This document shows, piece after piece, positions 28,638 through 38,196 of a DNA stretch of 64,000 nucleotides. Each line of letters opens with the position of its first letter. The first letter of the stretch is position 1. Location: positions 1 through 64,000 of the forward strand of contig NZ_JADE01000009.1 in the NCBI RefSeq assembly GCF_000518225.1. Direction: 5' to 3'. The notes beneath the pieces are model-generated. The model did no database searches. It was given only the letters and a program-made list of their open reading frames with translations, and was not told where the DNA came from. This stretch comes from Helicobacter pametensis ATCC 51478. Lineage in GTDB: Bacteria; Campylobacterota; Campylobacteria; Campylobacterales; Helicobacteraceae. Made by a program: the position numbers and the translations under genes.

Positions 28638-29612
28638 CTAAGAGGCTTTAGAGATGATTTCTAAAGCCTTAATCACTCTCAATACATGCTCATGGTGATT
28701 ATCTGCATTTTGCACAATCAGCTGATAAAAAACATCAATTGAAGAATCCAAAGACATATAACTAGGCAATGCAGGGATCTCCTCCTGTCCTAAGTGATAT
28801 TCCACCATCTTAGCAAATAGCGTATTTTTATCAAACTCATCCTTGATCACAACGCCCGTGTCAAACATTTTGATCTTATCGCGCAAAACATCATCATAAA
28901 TCGCGCTTTTCTTCGTCCCTCCAATCATCATCTCACGCACCTTAATAGGGCTTAGCCATGAGACATTGATCGTTGCGATCACACCATTTTGAAGCTCCAT
29001 ATTGATATTGGCTAGAGCATCATTGGGATAATTCTGATACTTCTTGCTAAAGGTGCTGACTTTCACAATCTCCAACCCCACAAGATGATCAATGATGCTC
29101 AAATCATGGATTGCCAGATCCCAAATCACATCCACATTACTCTGAAACAATCCAAGATTGATACGCCTTGCATTGATATAAACAATCTCACCAAAATCAC
29201 TGATATGATCCTTGAGATAGCGCACAGCAGGAGAATACAAAAATACATGATCGCAATGAATCTTGAGATTATGTTTGCTTGCTAGATCATAAAGTTCATA
29301 GGCCTCGCCAAGATTGGTGGTCAATGGCTTTTCTACAAAAATATGCTTCCCTGCCAAAAGAGCTTGCTTGGCAAGCATATAATGTGTGTGAGGGGGTGTG
29401 ATGATAAAAACAGCCTCAATCATTTCATCAGACAAAATCTCCTCATAAGAAGAATAAGTCTGAAAGCTATAGAGTTTTCTAGCCTCATTCACCCTTGCTT
29501 CATCTTCATCAAAAATACTCACCAACTCAAATTGATCATTCTTGATAATACTTTTTGCGATATTCACCCCCCAATAACCATACCCAATCACAGCTGCCCG
29601 TATCTTTGCCAT
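28638..29612 (-). CDS. Gfo/Idh/MocA-family oxidoreductase
   Basis: A 324-residue NAD(P)-dependent dehydrogenase. The Rossmann motif AVIGYGYWGVNIAKS is at the N-terminus, the family motif FVEKPLTTN near residue 93, and WDLAIHDLSIIDHL near 165. Some relatives (WlbA/WbpB) oxidise UDP-sugars for surface-glycan synthesis. It lies 12 bp after an acetyltransferase gene in the same operon, which fits a sugar-modifying role. No aminotransferase, the usual third partner, is present. Confidence 0.85.
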   Translation of the reverse strand: MAKIRAAVIGYGYWGVNIAKSIIKNDQFELVSIFDEDEARVNEARKLYSFQTYSSYEEILSDEMIEAVFIITPPHTHYMLAKQALLAGKHIFVEKPLTTNLGEAYELYDLASKHNLKIHCDHVFLYSPAVRYLKDHISDFGEIVYINARRINLGLFQSNVDVIWDLAIHDLSIIDHLVGLEIVKVSTFSKKYQNYPNDALANINMELQNGVIATINVSWLSPIKVREMMIGGTKKSAIYDDVLRDKIKMFDTGVVIKDEFDKNTLFAKMVEYHLGQEEIPALPSYMSLDSSIDVFYQLIVQNADNHHEHVLRVIKALEIISKAS

Positions 29613-29624
29613 CTTTTTTACTTC

Positions 29625-30077
29625 CTACAAATCTCTGATTTTTCTGGCTGGATTCCCCGCATACACACCGCTTGAGAGGATATCTTTGGTCACGACACTT
29701 CCCGCACCAATCACAACATGATCACAAATACTCACAGGTAAGATAGTCGCATTGGATCCTATGCTGACATGATGACCAATCCGCGTGGGCTTCCACTGAT
29801 CTGCACTCAAAGAAGGATGACCTTCCAAAAACAAGTCATTGACAAACATCACACCATGCCCCACGAAGCAATCATTCCCAATCTCAACAAGGGAGCAAAT
29901 AAAACTATGACTCTGAATCCGACTTCGCGCTCCAATCTTGACCTGACTTTGTATCTCAACAAATGGTCCTACAAACACATCATCATCTAGCACACACTCA
30001 TACAAATTACATGGCTCAACCACCGTGACATTTTGCCCACAGCACACATCACGAATCTGAGATTGATAATGCTTCAC
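29625..30077 (-). CDS. Left-handed beta-helix acetyltransferase (WlbB/WbpD-like)
   Basis: A 150-residue protein made of hexapeptide repeats ([LIV]GxxxX-type: VFVGPFVEIQ, VKIGARSRIQ, VEIGNDCFVG, VSIGSNATIL, VVIGAGSVVTKDI), ending in GVYAGNPARKI, the pattern of sugar N-acetyltransferases that acetylate amino-sugar nucleotides. The GTG start overlaps the stop of the DNA-methylase-like gene (GTGA), so translation is probably coupled. The Gfo/Idh gene follows. Confidence 0.82.
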   Translation of the reverse strand: MKHYQSQIRDVCCGQNVTVVEPCNLYECVLDDDVFVGPFVEIQSQVKIGARSRIQSHSFICSLVEIGNDCFVGHGVMFVNDLFLEGHPSLSADQWKPTRIGHHVSIGSNATILPVSICDHVVIGAGSVVTKDILSSGVYAGNPARKIRDL

Positions 30078-31666
30078 ACTCTATCCTTTAGCTCTATGAT
30101 TTTATTTTGCAGTGCGTGAAACTGCGATGCCAAAGCCTCTATCTCTCCAAAATATGAAGCATAAGAAATCAAATTTGAAGGAAAAAGATAATTTTTGAGC
30201 TTTTTGATCTCAAGACAATCCTCACACAATTCGCAAAGCTTCTGATACCCCACAGAACCAAAGAGATAAGCATAGATTCCCAAAGCCAAATTTGCATCAT
30301 TTGCTCGCACAACAATCACACCCATATTTGGGACACACAAAGATGATAAATGAGGAGAAAGAATGGTGATCTTAGGAGAATTCCCCCTCCATGAGATCAA
30401 GATATCATAAGGCTTAAGCAAGCATTCAAGCACCTTTTTTTTCTGCCCCTCAAGTCGCAAATGATCAAATCTCTCACTAAATCCAAGGGCCTCAAAATCA
30501 CTCACTCCCACCTCATAAAACTCTATCTTCTCATCTTTGATCCCACCATACACACGCCTCCCTTTAAAAATATGCGCAATTTCTGAAAGCTTCAATCCAT
30601 CACCATCTTGAGATTTCTGCTCAAACAATTCATCAATCTCCAAAATCGTCTTAGAATATGGAGTTTGTTTTTTGGGATGATGATAGATCTCTAGAATCTC
30701 TTCCATATTTTGAAGACGATGATAGCGACCATCTTTGCGTGAGAAATGCTCTCCACTTGCATCGATATAGAGAATCCTCTCTGCCTTTTTGCCCACAATC
30801 ACGATGCAAAAATCATGATTTTGATAAGGAAAAATATTTTTGGGCAAATCGATAATACACTCAAGCCTCCCTAGCAATGCTTCCTTGAGCTTGGATTCAA
30901 GATTTTTAAAAATCCCACGACGCAAGATAAAAACTCCGCGTGTTTTGAGATGGACTAGTGCATGGAAGAAAAAAATCAGCTCAGGATAATTTTTGGAGAC
31001 AAGACCACTGAAGCGCTCATCTTCTTTGATGTAATTTGTCCCAAGATGGGAGTGAAGAGGTGGATTGCAGATAATCTTATCAAATTGCAAAAATCCACTT
31101 GCATCCTTAAAACTTGGCTGCTTAAGCACATCATTGCACACCAAAAAAGCCTCATGATGTCCAAGCTTACAGATCAAAGATGCGATCTTGACAAAACGCT
31201 CATCAAGCTCTTCACCATACACACTCACACCCTGTGGAATCTGCAAAAATAAGCTTCCAAGACCAAAGCATGGGTTATACAAACTCTCACCCTTTTTGAG
31301 ATCTGCAAGAGCATTGAGCAAGACACTCACTTCCAAGGGCGTTGTATAGAAAAACAGCTTATTATTGGTCTTCTTTTGTGTGATGAGATCAAAAAACAAT
31401 CCCAAATCCCAAAGAGGTGTATCTAAGACTGCTTTGAGCACTTTGGAGAGATTGAGATGGGGGTTTGGAGGAGTGGGCTTTGTCCATTGAGAGAGCAAGG
31501 AGAGATAACTCTCATAGATTTTATGCCGTCTTTGTGCTTTTTGCAAGAGAGGAGAAATCTGATCATTTTGTTTGAGCAAGAAGCACTCAAGCAAAATACA
31601 GATCGATTCAAACAAATCAATCTGATAGCGCTTGAGATACTCAAAACAATCTAGGATTTTTTTCAC
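30074..31666 (-). CDS. Fused HsdM/HsdS-like DNA methylase-specificity protein
   Basis: A 530-residue protein that looks like a type I methylase with one specificity (target-recognition) domain joined to it. The N6-methylase core spans about 90-330: motif I-like YNPCFGLGSLFLQI near 141 (the usual DPxCGSG has N for D and FGLG) and motif IV KIICNPPLHS near 200. An HsdS-like domain follows at about 365-525 (LSEIAHIFKGRRV, PYDILISWRG, LKNYLFP). No hsdR is near. GTG at 31666 is preceded by AAGGTG. It begins an operon with a sugar acetyltransferase and oxidoreductase. The altered motif I may weaken or remove catalysis. Confidence 0.7.
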   Translation of the reverse strand: MKKILDCFEYLKRYQIDLFESICILLECFLLKQNDQISPLLQKAQRRHKIYESYLSLLSQWTKPTPPNPHLNLSKVLKAVLDTPLWDLGLFFDLITQKKTNNKLFFYTTPLEVSVLLNALADLKKGESLYNPCFGLGSLFLQIPQGVSVYGEELDERFVKIASLICKLGHHEAFLVCNDVLKQPSFKDASGFLQFDKIICNPPLHSHLGTNYIKEDERFSGLVSKNYPELIFFFHALVHLKTRGVFILRRGIFKNLESKLKEALLGRLECIIDLPKNIFPYQNHDFCIVIVGKKAERILYIDASGEHFSRKDGRYHRLQNMEEILEIYHHPKKQTPYSKTILEIDELFEQKSQDGDGLKLSEIAHIFKGRRVYGGIKDEKIEFYEVGVSDFEALGFSERFDHLRLEGQKKKVLECLLKPYDILISWRGNSPKITILSPHLSSLCVPNMGVIVVRANDANLALGIYAYLFGSVGYQKLCELCEDCLEIKKLKNYLFPSNLISYASYFGEIEALASQFHALQNKIIELKDRV

Positions 31667-31726
31667 CTTGCTCTCTCTTTTGGGTTTTTAAAATTCTAAC
31701 CAAAAAGTCTAGAGAGGTGCAAAAGT

Positions 31727-32407
31727 CTAGAAACGCTCCATCACAAAATCAAGCGTAAAGTAATAGGGAGAAGATTTGCTGTAATCAAGAGCATTGCCAC
31801 TTACCTGAGTGGCTGGTGTGACTGGAAGTTTGGCCATAAACTCAAGCCCATATTTTTGATCAAACATCACTCTTGCACCAAGATTGAATCGAAACTCAAA
31901 ATCTACATAATCATTGCTTGATGGACCATAAACTGTCTTATAGCGAGATCCATATTCTCCAGCAACCACTCCCATGCCTACCCCTCCGATCACAGCAAAC
32001 TCAATATTTTTACTTGCAAAGACATTGACCACAGCATCTGTATTGAGCGTGTGAGAGCCTGATAAGACATAAAAAGCCTCAATAGGAGAAGAAGCATTGC
32101 CCTCAGATTCTCCAGGATTGAAATTGACATCTAGATTGTAGTAATAGCGCAAACCAATCATATTTGTAAAATAATGATATCCCCCCACTTTGGCTGAGAC
32201 GACAAAAGAAGCATAACTTTTATCTTCACTATATAGTGCATTATTGATGGGATGCTTGCTACCGACAAATTTCATCGCATTAGCCCCCGCTCCCAATCCA
32301 GCTCCAAAAAACAATCCAGATCGAGATTCGGGTTTATTTTCTACGACCTGCAATTGTGCAAAACAACCAACAGCCAACAACACACACAATAAAGCAATTC
32401 TTTTCAT
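31727..32407 (-). CDS. Outer membrane protein, Helicobacter type
   Basis: A 226-residue protein with a signal peptide (KRIALLCVLLAVGCFA) and a mature part of alternating beta-strand-like segments rich in glycine and aromatic residues (FFGAGLGAGANAMKF, KVGGYHYFTNMIGLRYYYN). It ends in aromatic FVMERF, the usual C-terminal signal for outer-membrane insertion. It is probably a small beta-barrel. ATG follows AGGAGATTTT. It stands apart from its neighbours; its role is unknown. Confidence 0.72.
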   Translation of the reverse strand: MKRIALLCVLLAVGCFAQLQVVENKPESRSGLFFGAGLGAGANAMKFVGSKHPINNALYSEDKSYASFVVSAKVGGYHYFTNMIGLRYYYNLDVNFNPGESEGNASSPIEAFYVLSGSHTLNTDAVVNVFASKNIEFAVIGGVGMGVVAGEYGSRYKTVYGPSSNDYVDFEFRFNLGARVMFDQKYGLEFMAKLPVTPATQVSGNALDYSKSSPYYFTLDFVMERF

Positions 32408-32440
32408 AAAATCTCCTCTTTGATTAAAGATGGCATTCTA

Positions 32441-32869
32441 TTATTTTTTGAGTTTCTTGCCCCAGAAACTTCGACATAGCTCATTTGAGAGCGAACAATA
32501 AATCTTAGGCTTTGATGAAAAATCTTTTGGATCAATCACAAAACCCAATGTTTGCTGACCAATATGAGCAAGCAATCTATCCTGTCTGTATTCAAAAAAG
32601 CAGTGTGGATCTTGGCGATTTGTCAGATCCTCCAAAATCAAAGACACATCAACTCTCTGTGAGCTCACCATATGCTTGGCATAAAGCAAGGTCAATGCAT
32701 CATTGCTTTCTAAAAGCTTGCTTCTAAGCTTATAAAGGCACACACTCTCGCTCACCCAAAATCTAGGCAACGCCTGATATCCAAGCATTGCCAAAATGAA
32801 AATCACAAGGATTAGTTCAAACAAACTAAAAGCACTACTGTGCGAAAAGTGGGATTGTTTTGTCCTCAT
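32441..32869 (-). CDS. Prepilin/pseudopilin-like protein B
   Basis: About 142 residues. A type IV prepilin N-terminus is visible: basic leader, then AFSLFELILVIFILAML with the conserved Glu at position five of the mature helix. The usual Gly before the cleavage site is replaced by Ala. The C-terminal part has four cysteines. I prefer the ATG at 32869; the ORF extends upstream to 32950. It overlaps the other pseudopilin gene by 35 bp. Its assembly machinery is not in the window. Confidence 0.65.
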   Translation of the reverse strand: MRTKQSHFSHSSAFSLFELILVIFILAMLGYQALPRFWVSESVCLYKLRSKLLESNDALTLLYAKHMVSSQRVDVSLILEDLTNRQDPHCFFEYRQDRLLAHIGQQTLGFVIDPKDFSSKPKIYCSLSNELCRSFWGKKLKK

Positions 32870-33266
32870 AGGTTTTGTGTAATTTTTTACAAAGTGGCGT
32901 ATCAAGATCTCGAATTTGGATATGCAAATTTTTTGAATCCCTAAACTCAAAAATCACACAATCATTTTGCTGATCCACTGCTCCATCTTTGGCAAGCTTG
33001 ATTCCATTCCCTACAGCGATCCAGCGCGTCTTACTCAAGCCAGCAACCTCCATCATATAAGCGCCATCGATGCGTGAGGGAAGAGGATTCTTCATAAATA
33101 CTTCACGCTGTAGTGCGCTAATTGCTTGGCTGATATCACTCTGTATGCTCACACTTTGTGCATCTCCGCGCGTCAAAGAAAACTTAGGAATCGCAATAGA
33201 AGCCAAAATCCCCAAAATCACAATCACAAAAACAAGCTCAAGCATACTAAAACCACTTCGCATCAT
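32835..33266 (-). CDS. Prepilin/pseudopilin-like protein A
   Basis: About 143 residues. The leader MMRSG is followed by FSMLELVFVIVILGILASI, a textbook type III signal peptide with Gly before Phe and Glu at +5, then a soluble domain. It resembles a GspG/GspH-type pseudopilin. Tandem ATGs at 33266 and 33263 follow GGAGGG. It lies 16 bp after mtnN, so it appears to be cotranscribed with fabD-mtnN and pseudopilin B. Confidence 0.75.
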   Translation of the reverse strand: MMRSGFSMLELVFVIVILGILASIAIPKFSLTRGDAQSVSIQSDISQAISALQREVFMKNPLPSRIDGAYMMEVAGLSKTRWIAVGNGIKLAKDGAVDQQNDCVIFEFRDSKNLHIQIRDLDTPLCKKLHKTYEDKTIPLFAQ

Positions 33267-33282
33267 CTCCCTCCTCCAAAGA

Positions 33283-33972
33283 TTACAATCCCTTCTGTAG
33301 CATCGCCTCCACAAAATCAGCGCTCACTTTCGCACTAGATTCCAAAAACTCATCAAAGCTCACATCTGCCTCACCATCGGCACTATCACTGATTGAGCGC
33401 AGGATACAAAAAGGCACCCTAAGCAAATGACAAACATTGGCAACACTTGCCCCCTCCATCTCCACAGCATCAGCCCCAAAGGTATCGATCAGCCATTGCT
33501 TTTTCTCTCTATTTGCGATGAAACTATCACCACTTGCAATGATCCCCTCTTGTAGCGTGATCCCTTTTTCTCTTGCGACTTCGTGAGCCAATGCATTAAG
33601 CGTGAGATTAGCTTCAATATACACACTACTTTCTGGAATAAATCCTAGCGGATGTCCAAACGCTGTAATATCTACATCATATTGACAAAGCTTATTTGCA
33701 ATGATGAGATCTCCAACTTTTAATGATGGATTTAATCCTCCCGCCACTCCACTAAAGATCAGTTTTTCTGCCCCAAAGTGCAAAATCATCGTGCTAGCAC
33801 TCAAGGCTGCATGCACTTTGCCAATCTTGCTATAAGCCAAAATAAGCTCATAGCCCCCAGCATTGACTAGAAAATAAGTATTGCCCCCTATTTCTTTTTG
33901 GGTGTGATGGGGATACTTCTGCAAAAATGGCGTGATTTCCTCGCGCATTGCGCTCAAGATTGCGACCTTCAT
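33283..33972 (-). CDS. mtnN: 5'-methylthioadenosine/S-adenosylhomocysteine nucleosidase
   Basis: A 229-residue nucleosidase. The N-terminus VAILSAMREEI, the central FSGVAGGLNPSLKVGDLI and the substrate site ADAVEMEGASVANV near residue 170 are diagnostic; SDSADGEA near 200 carries the catalytic Asp. It cleaves adenine from MTA and SAH; in Helicobacter the enzyme also takes part in the futalosine menaquinone route. Located 10 bp after fabD, as in HP0090-HP0089. Confidence 0.95.
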   Translation of the reverse strand: MKVAILSAMREEITPFLQKYPHHTQKEIGGNTYFLVNAGGYELILAYSKIGKVHAALSASTMILHFGAEKLIFSGVAGGLNPSLKVGDLIIANKLCQYDVDITAFGHPLGFIPESSVYIEANLTLNALAHEVAREKGITLQEGIIASGDSFIANREKKQWLIDTFGADAVEMEGASVANVCHLLRVPFCILRSISDSADGEADVSFDEFLESSAKVSADFVEAMLQKGL

Positions 33973-33982
33973 TCTCTTCCCC

Positions 33983-34912
33983 CTAGCCTAGAATCTTAAT
34001 CGTCTCTTTGAGCGTAGAAGTATCACTCACACTCAATGTCGGCTTGATACTCAGGCGCTTATTGAGTCCCTTAAGCACATTTCCACAACCAAACTCAATA
34101 TAGCCATCAACCCCATCATCAACCTTGCGAATGCTTTGCTTATAAAACACAGGAGAGATGAGCTGTGAGACTAGGAGCTTCTTTGCTTCTTCTTTGGAGC
34201 GATAGGCTTGCATCGTGGCATTGGAAATAATGGGGGTCACAAATTCATTTTCTAATAATTCCTCTAGCAATCCCTCAAACTCATCACACATACCACTAAG
34301 CATCGGGCAGTGGCTTGCTACAGACATTGGAAGCAGAAGAGTTCTTTTGGCGCCAAGAGATTTGATCACCCCCTCACTCGCACTTAGATCATCCTTTTTG
34401 CCCGCCAAGACGATCTGACCATCACCATTGTAATTAGCACACCAAATCTCACGCCCCTCATCTTGCAAGCGTTTTGCACAAGATTCCAAGGCTTCATCTT
34501 CTACACCTACAACGACCATCATCCCAGCATCCTTCCCCTCACAAACCTGAGCCATCAATTTACCTCTTAGATGCGTCAGCCTAATCCCCTGCTCAAATCC
34601 AAGCCCACAAGCTGCACCAATAGCACTGATCTCTCCAAGAGAATGTCCAAGTCCAAGTACAGGATCGAGCGAAAATTCACTTTGAAAAACCTTATGCGCA
34701 ATATAGCTCACCAAAAAAATTGCAGGCTGTGTCCATTGGGTTTGATTGAGCTCTTGATTTTCTTCAAAAAGAAGTTTGCACATATCCATCTTGAGCACAT
34801 CGCTTGCTTGCTCAAAGCATTCTTTTGCCATAGAAAAAGAATGATAAAAATCCTCACCCATCCCCTTTGCTTGACTCCCTTGTCCAGGGAAAATAAAGGC
34901 ATATCTTTTCAT
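33983..34912 (-). CDS. fabD: Malonyl-CoA:ACP transacylase
   Basis: A 309-residue enzyme loading malonyl groups onto acyl carrier protein in fatty acid synthesis. FIFPGQGSQAKGMG is at the N-terminus, GHSLGEISAIGAACG near residue 90 carries the catalytic Ser, and SVASHCPMLSGM near 198 the catalytic His. ATG at 34912 has AAGGTGG upstream with good spacing; an in-frame ATG at 34921 directly abuts it. It is the first gene of a fabD-mtnN-pseudopilin operon. Confidence 0.95.
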   Translation of the reverse strand: MKRYAFIFPGQGSQAKGMGEDFYHSFSMAKECFEQASDVLKMDMCKLLFEENQELNQTQWTQPAIFLVSYIAHKVFQSEFSLDPVLGLGHSLGEISAIGAACGLGFEQGIRLTHLRGKLMAQVCEGKDAGMMVVVGVEDEALESCAKRLQDEGREIWCANYNGDGQIVLAGKKDDLSASEGVIKSLGAKRTLLLPMSVASHCPMLSGMCDEFEGLLEELLENEFVTPIISNATMQAYRSKEEAKKLLVSQLISPVFYKQSIRKVDDGVDGYIEFGCGNVLKGLNKRLSIKPTLSVSDTSTLKETIKILG

Positions 34913-35056
34913 CCGTAACATCCACCTTCAATAAAGTTTGAGGCAGAAGTCTAACATAAACTCTTTTTAAAAGCCTTTTTGAAGAATTTTTGGATTTTTT
35001 GAAGGAAAAAACGCTAAAATTCCACCTCTCTTATGCATCATGCTTCAGAGATCGCT

Positions 35057-35147
35057 GGGCAGGTGGGTGAGTTGGCTGAAACCACATCCCTGCTAAGGAT
35101 GCGTAGCCGCAAGGTTACCGAGGGTTCGAATCCCTCCCTGTCCGCCA
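35057..35147 (+). tRNA. tRNA-Ser (GCU)
   Basis: Acceptor GGGCAGG (35057-35063) pairs with CCTGTCC near the 3' end, then G and an encoded CCA. The anticodon loop CTGCTAA gives anticodon GCU. A long variable arm and a T-arm GAGGG-TTCGAAT-CCCTC complete a class II tRNA. TAAAAT at 35015-35020 may be its -10 element. It lies between fabD and the autotransporter. Confidence 0.95.
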
Positions 35148-35225
35148 CTATCTATCATTTCTCCCAAAACTACTTTATAAAGCTCATGTATTCAGAAATC
35201 AAAAAATAGCGATTTTAGTTCTTAA

Positions 35226-35286
35226 AGATATCATCGAAGAAAAAGTCATCCATCGAAGGATATCTCACCCTAGGCTTGATATCCTT
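35226..35286 (-). terminator. Palindrome cluster after the autotransporter gene
   Basis: AAGGATATC (35256-35264) and GATATCCTT (35278-35286) form a perfect 9-bp inverted repeat with a 13-base loop. A third GATATC is at 35227-35232, and CATCGAAG occurs twice (35232-35239, 35251-35258). It lies between tRNA-Ser and the end of the autotransporter gene; it may be a terminator without a U-tract for the latter. The remainder of the 165-bp gap shows nothing else. Confidence 0.4.
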
Positions 35287-35312
35287 GATAGAAAAACTTG
35301 AAGAATTTATGG

Positions 35313-38093
35313 CTAGAAACTATATCTTGCCCCGAAGTTAAATTGCATATGGGTTCTTTGCTTGTCTCCAAAACTCTTTTCTACATCAATATAGAGTCTT
35401 GTGCTCTCAGTGAGGGCGATATTGCTACCTGTATTGACAATGATTCTTCCATTGCTTTCAAGACCATTCAAAGAGATTGATTTCCCCCCTTCTCTTCCTA
35501 CAAGGCTTGCATTTCCTCCATAAATATAGTCATACTCATAGAATGTCCCCACATAAAGACTTACAAAGCCTTGATCTGTAGTAAATCTTTTCCCCAAGCT
35601 CATCCCAGCTCTTCCTCTTAGAGTCAAAATATTCTCTTGCTTAGCATTCAGCGTAGTCGAGGACAATCCAGAGGCATCTTGCATCGCGCGATTGAAATCG
35701 GTTTGATTGAAGTATCCAAGTGCTACTTCTGCCTGAGGATCGATATACCAACTCTCATCATCTCCAAACTTATATCTATATCCAAATTCATCGCTAAGCA
35801 CTATTGCAAAATTATCTGTATCTGTATAGAAATCTGATCTATTGCTCAAGGCAAACTTACTCATAATATAGTCAAACTTCAAGATCGTATCGTTATACCA
35901 TCCATTATCTGCCACATAAGAGTTGTAGATCCCCACCTCAACCATATCAGAATCCACATTGCTCAGTGAGATAGTTTCAGAAGCTCCGATCAATCCATTC
36001 ATACTTAGAGCATTACCCTTTGTCCAAGATTTGGCATAAGCTAGAGCGATACCCATATAGTTCTTCGCATTATTGAAACTAAGCGAATAATCATATCCAG
36101 CCTGAAGCGTGACATAGTTGGTCGTGCTTCCACTTCCAAAGTCACTGCTTGTGCTTCCACCAAAGACTCTAGCCCATACTCCTTGGCTATAAGGATTATC
36201 ACGCAATTCTCCCATACGCTTATTGATCGAGTTGAAGTTGGCTAGATAAAGATCATAGCCTGTCGTCAAAGCAGAGCGTGCGACTTCTTGGTATTGGACT
36301 GGGGTTCCCTTATCGATTCCTTTACCTAGATAATATTCTCCATTGTTACCGCCATTTTTTGGAGTAAGGACGGTTTCTACGATCACCCCACCGATCAGTC
36401 TCTCTCCTCCCTTGACTTCCATATTGACTTTTGCTCCATTTTCAACTGTCGCAAGTTTGTGCGTTTGTCCATCTCCATTGAGGATCGTGTGGATATCTCC
36501 AGAGGCCACAATGGTGGCGACTGAATTGGAGTTTCCATCTTGTTTTGATGCGGATTTGAAGGTCACAGTATCGTTTTTGCCTCCTCCGACATAGACTTCA
36601 AATGCAGCTTCTCCCTTGAAGCCGTTAGAATTTCCACTCCCACTCCTACCATTACTTGTCCCGATTTCTAGTGTTTTTCTGATGTTGTTATTAGCGCCAG
36701 CATTAGCAGCAGTTATATTTTCTTTTGGGCGTCCATCTTCAATGCCCGCAAGATCGATAAGCGTCTTACCAGAAGAAGTGAGAGAAGAGATCTTGGTGTT
36801 TCCTCCTTGAAAAGTCAGATAAGCCCCATCACCTTTGAGTGTGAAGTGATTAGAGCCATCACTTGAACTGCCATTTGGGATACTGTCAATGATAGTCGCT
36901 CGACTATTCTCTCCTATGGTGATGTTGTTCTGTCCACCATTACTTGATGTGATCGTTTTGATCGTGAGGCTTCCATCTTTTGACACAGTGACATGATTTG
37001 AGTTGTTCGCACTATCTGTTGCGCTTAGTTTTTCGATATAGATCTCACTGCCTGACCCTCCGATGATCTCATTGGTGCGTTTGCCATTACCAGTGCCATT
37101 TTCATGTGCTTTCACTTCTCCAAAATGAGCTGTCATCCTTCCTGTAGAAGTGATTGAGTTTTTGGCTTCACTTGTAGCATTCTTTCCATTGACTGTGAGA
37201 TTGATTTTTTGACCACTTGATCCTAGAGTGATCGTCTGAGCAGTGATAGTATTTTGCCCATAAGTTGCAGAAATGGTTTGCGGGGTTGAAGTATTTTGGA
37301 TGATAAGCTCTCCGGTGGATTTGATGATGTTTTGACCACTTCCACCAGAAGCGGTGATATCTTTCAAAAGGTAGGCAATAGTAGAATCCCCAAGATAGAT
37401 TTCATTTTTTCCTCCAACAGAGGCTTCTATCTTTCCATCGATAGTAGCTGTCCCAGATTTGAAAACCAAGTAATTTGCCGCGCGTCTTTCGTCGTAATTA
37501 CCATTCGTGGCAGCAAGAATTCTTCCTTTGATCGTGTTGTTTCCCCTCTCGAATGTAAGATAATTATGAGTATTCTCATAAGTACTTCCATTATTTCCAT
37601 TTGCCTGGATAGCAACATCACTACCACCACTACCTGTGTTTTCGATTTTGTTGACATCCCCTGAGAAGATTAAGATATTCTGTCAGTGGTTGGTCTCTTT
37701 AAAATATCCAGCATAGATCACTTCATCACCTGACTGGATCGTTGCATTGCCCTTAAAGATAGTCTGTTTTTCACCTTGGTGTATCCAAATACCACTCTTA
37801 AGTGTCACATCTCCTTCATAGATCGTTCTTTTAATTCCTCCTGTTCTCTCCCTGTCTCCAATGTTTCTAGAGTCTTTGTCCGCAGTCATTGTGTGGGGCG
37901 AAGCAGATCCGCCATCAGCATAACAAAAGATAGGTTTATCTGCAGGATCTGTATCTGTGCAAGTTTGTGCATTTGCTGCACTTGCACTCAAAGCCAAAAC
38001 AAGAGAACTTGCGACAATGGGTCTAAAAAGAGGGGAGGGGATCTTGAAGCACTCACCCATTCTTCCAGCAGAAACGAATCTTTTGTCTTTCAT
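35313..38093 (-). pseudogene. VacA/Hsr-type autotransporter interrupted by an in-frame TGA
   Basis: A long type V autotransporter reading frame of about 926 codons broken by a single TGA at 37683-37685. The frame is open on both sides: the 71 codons between the TGA and the next TTG (37469) have no stop. The first 136 codons (ATG at 38093 after AGGAG) give a signal peptide ending near SASAANAQT. The passenger has beta-helix-like Gly/Asn/Thr-rich repeats. The C-terminal beta-barrel (QGVWARVFGG, LQAGYDYSL, ending FNFGARYSF) resembles Helicobacter VacA/Hsr-family domains. As read, the product stops after about 136 residues. It could be a pseudogene, a sequencing error, or a stop that is read through. 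Confidence 0.85.
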
Positions 38094-38196
38094 ATTCAAC
38101 TCCTCATTGATAAAATTCTATGACGATGTAGGATATCAGAAAATTAATCAAAAATAAATGTAAATTGAGGTAAAAGGAGTCAACAAATAATTTATA

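Noticed and set aside
35057-35147. tRNA-Ser as an integration site for the autotransporter region
   Set aside because: No second copy of the tRNA 3' end and no integrase were found in the window.
37427-37657. Minus-strand frame of 76 codons at the autotransporter break, which could suggest a frameshift
   Set aside because: Its translation is low-complexity and in another frame, while the true autotransporter frame is continuous across this stretch except for the TGA.
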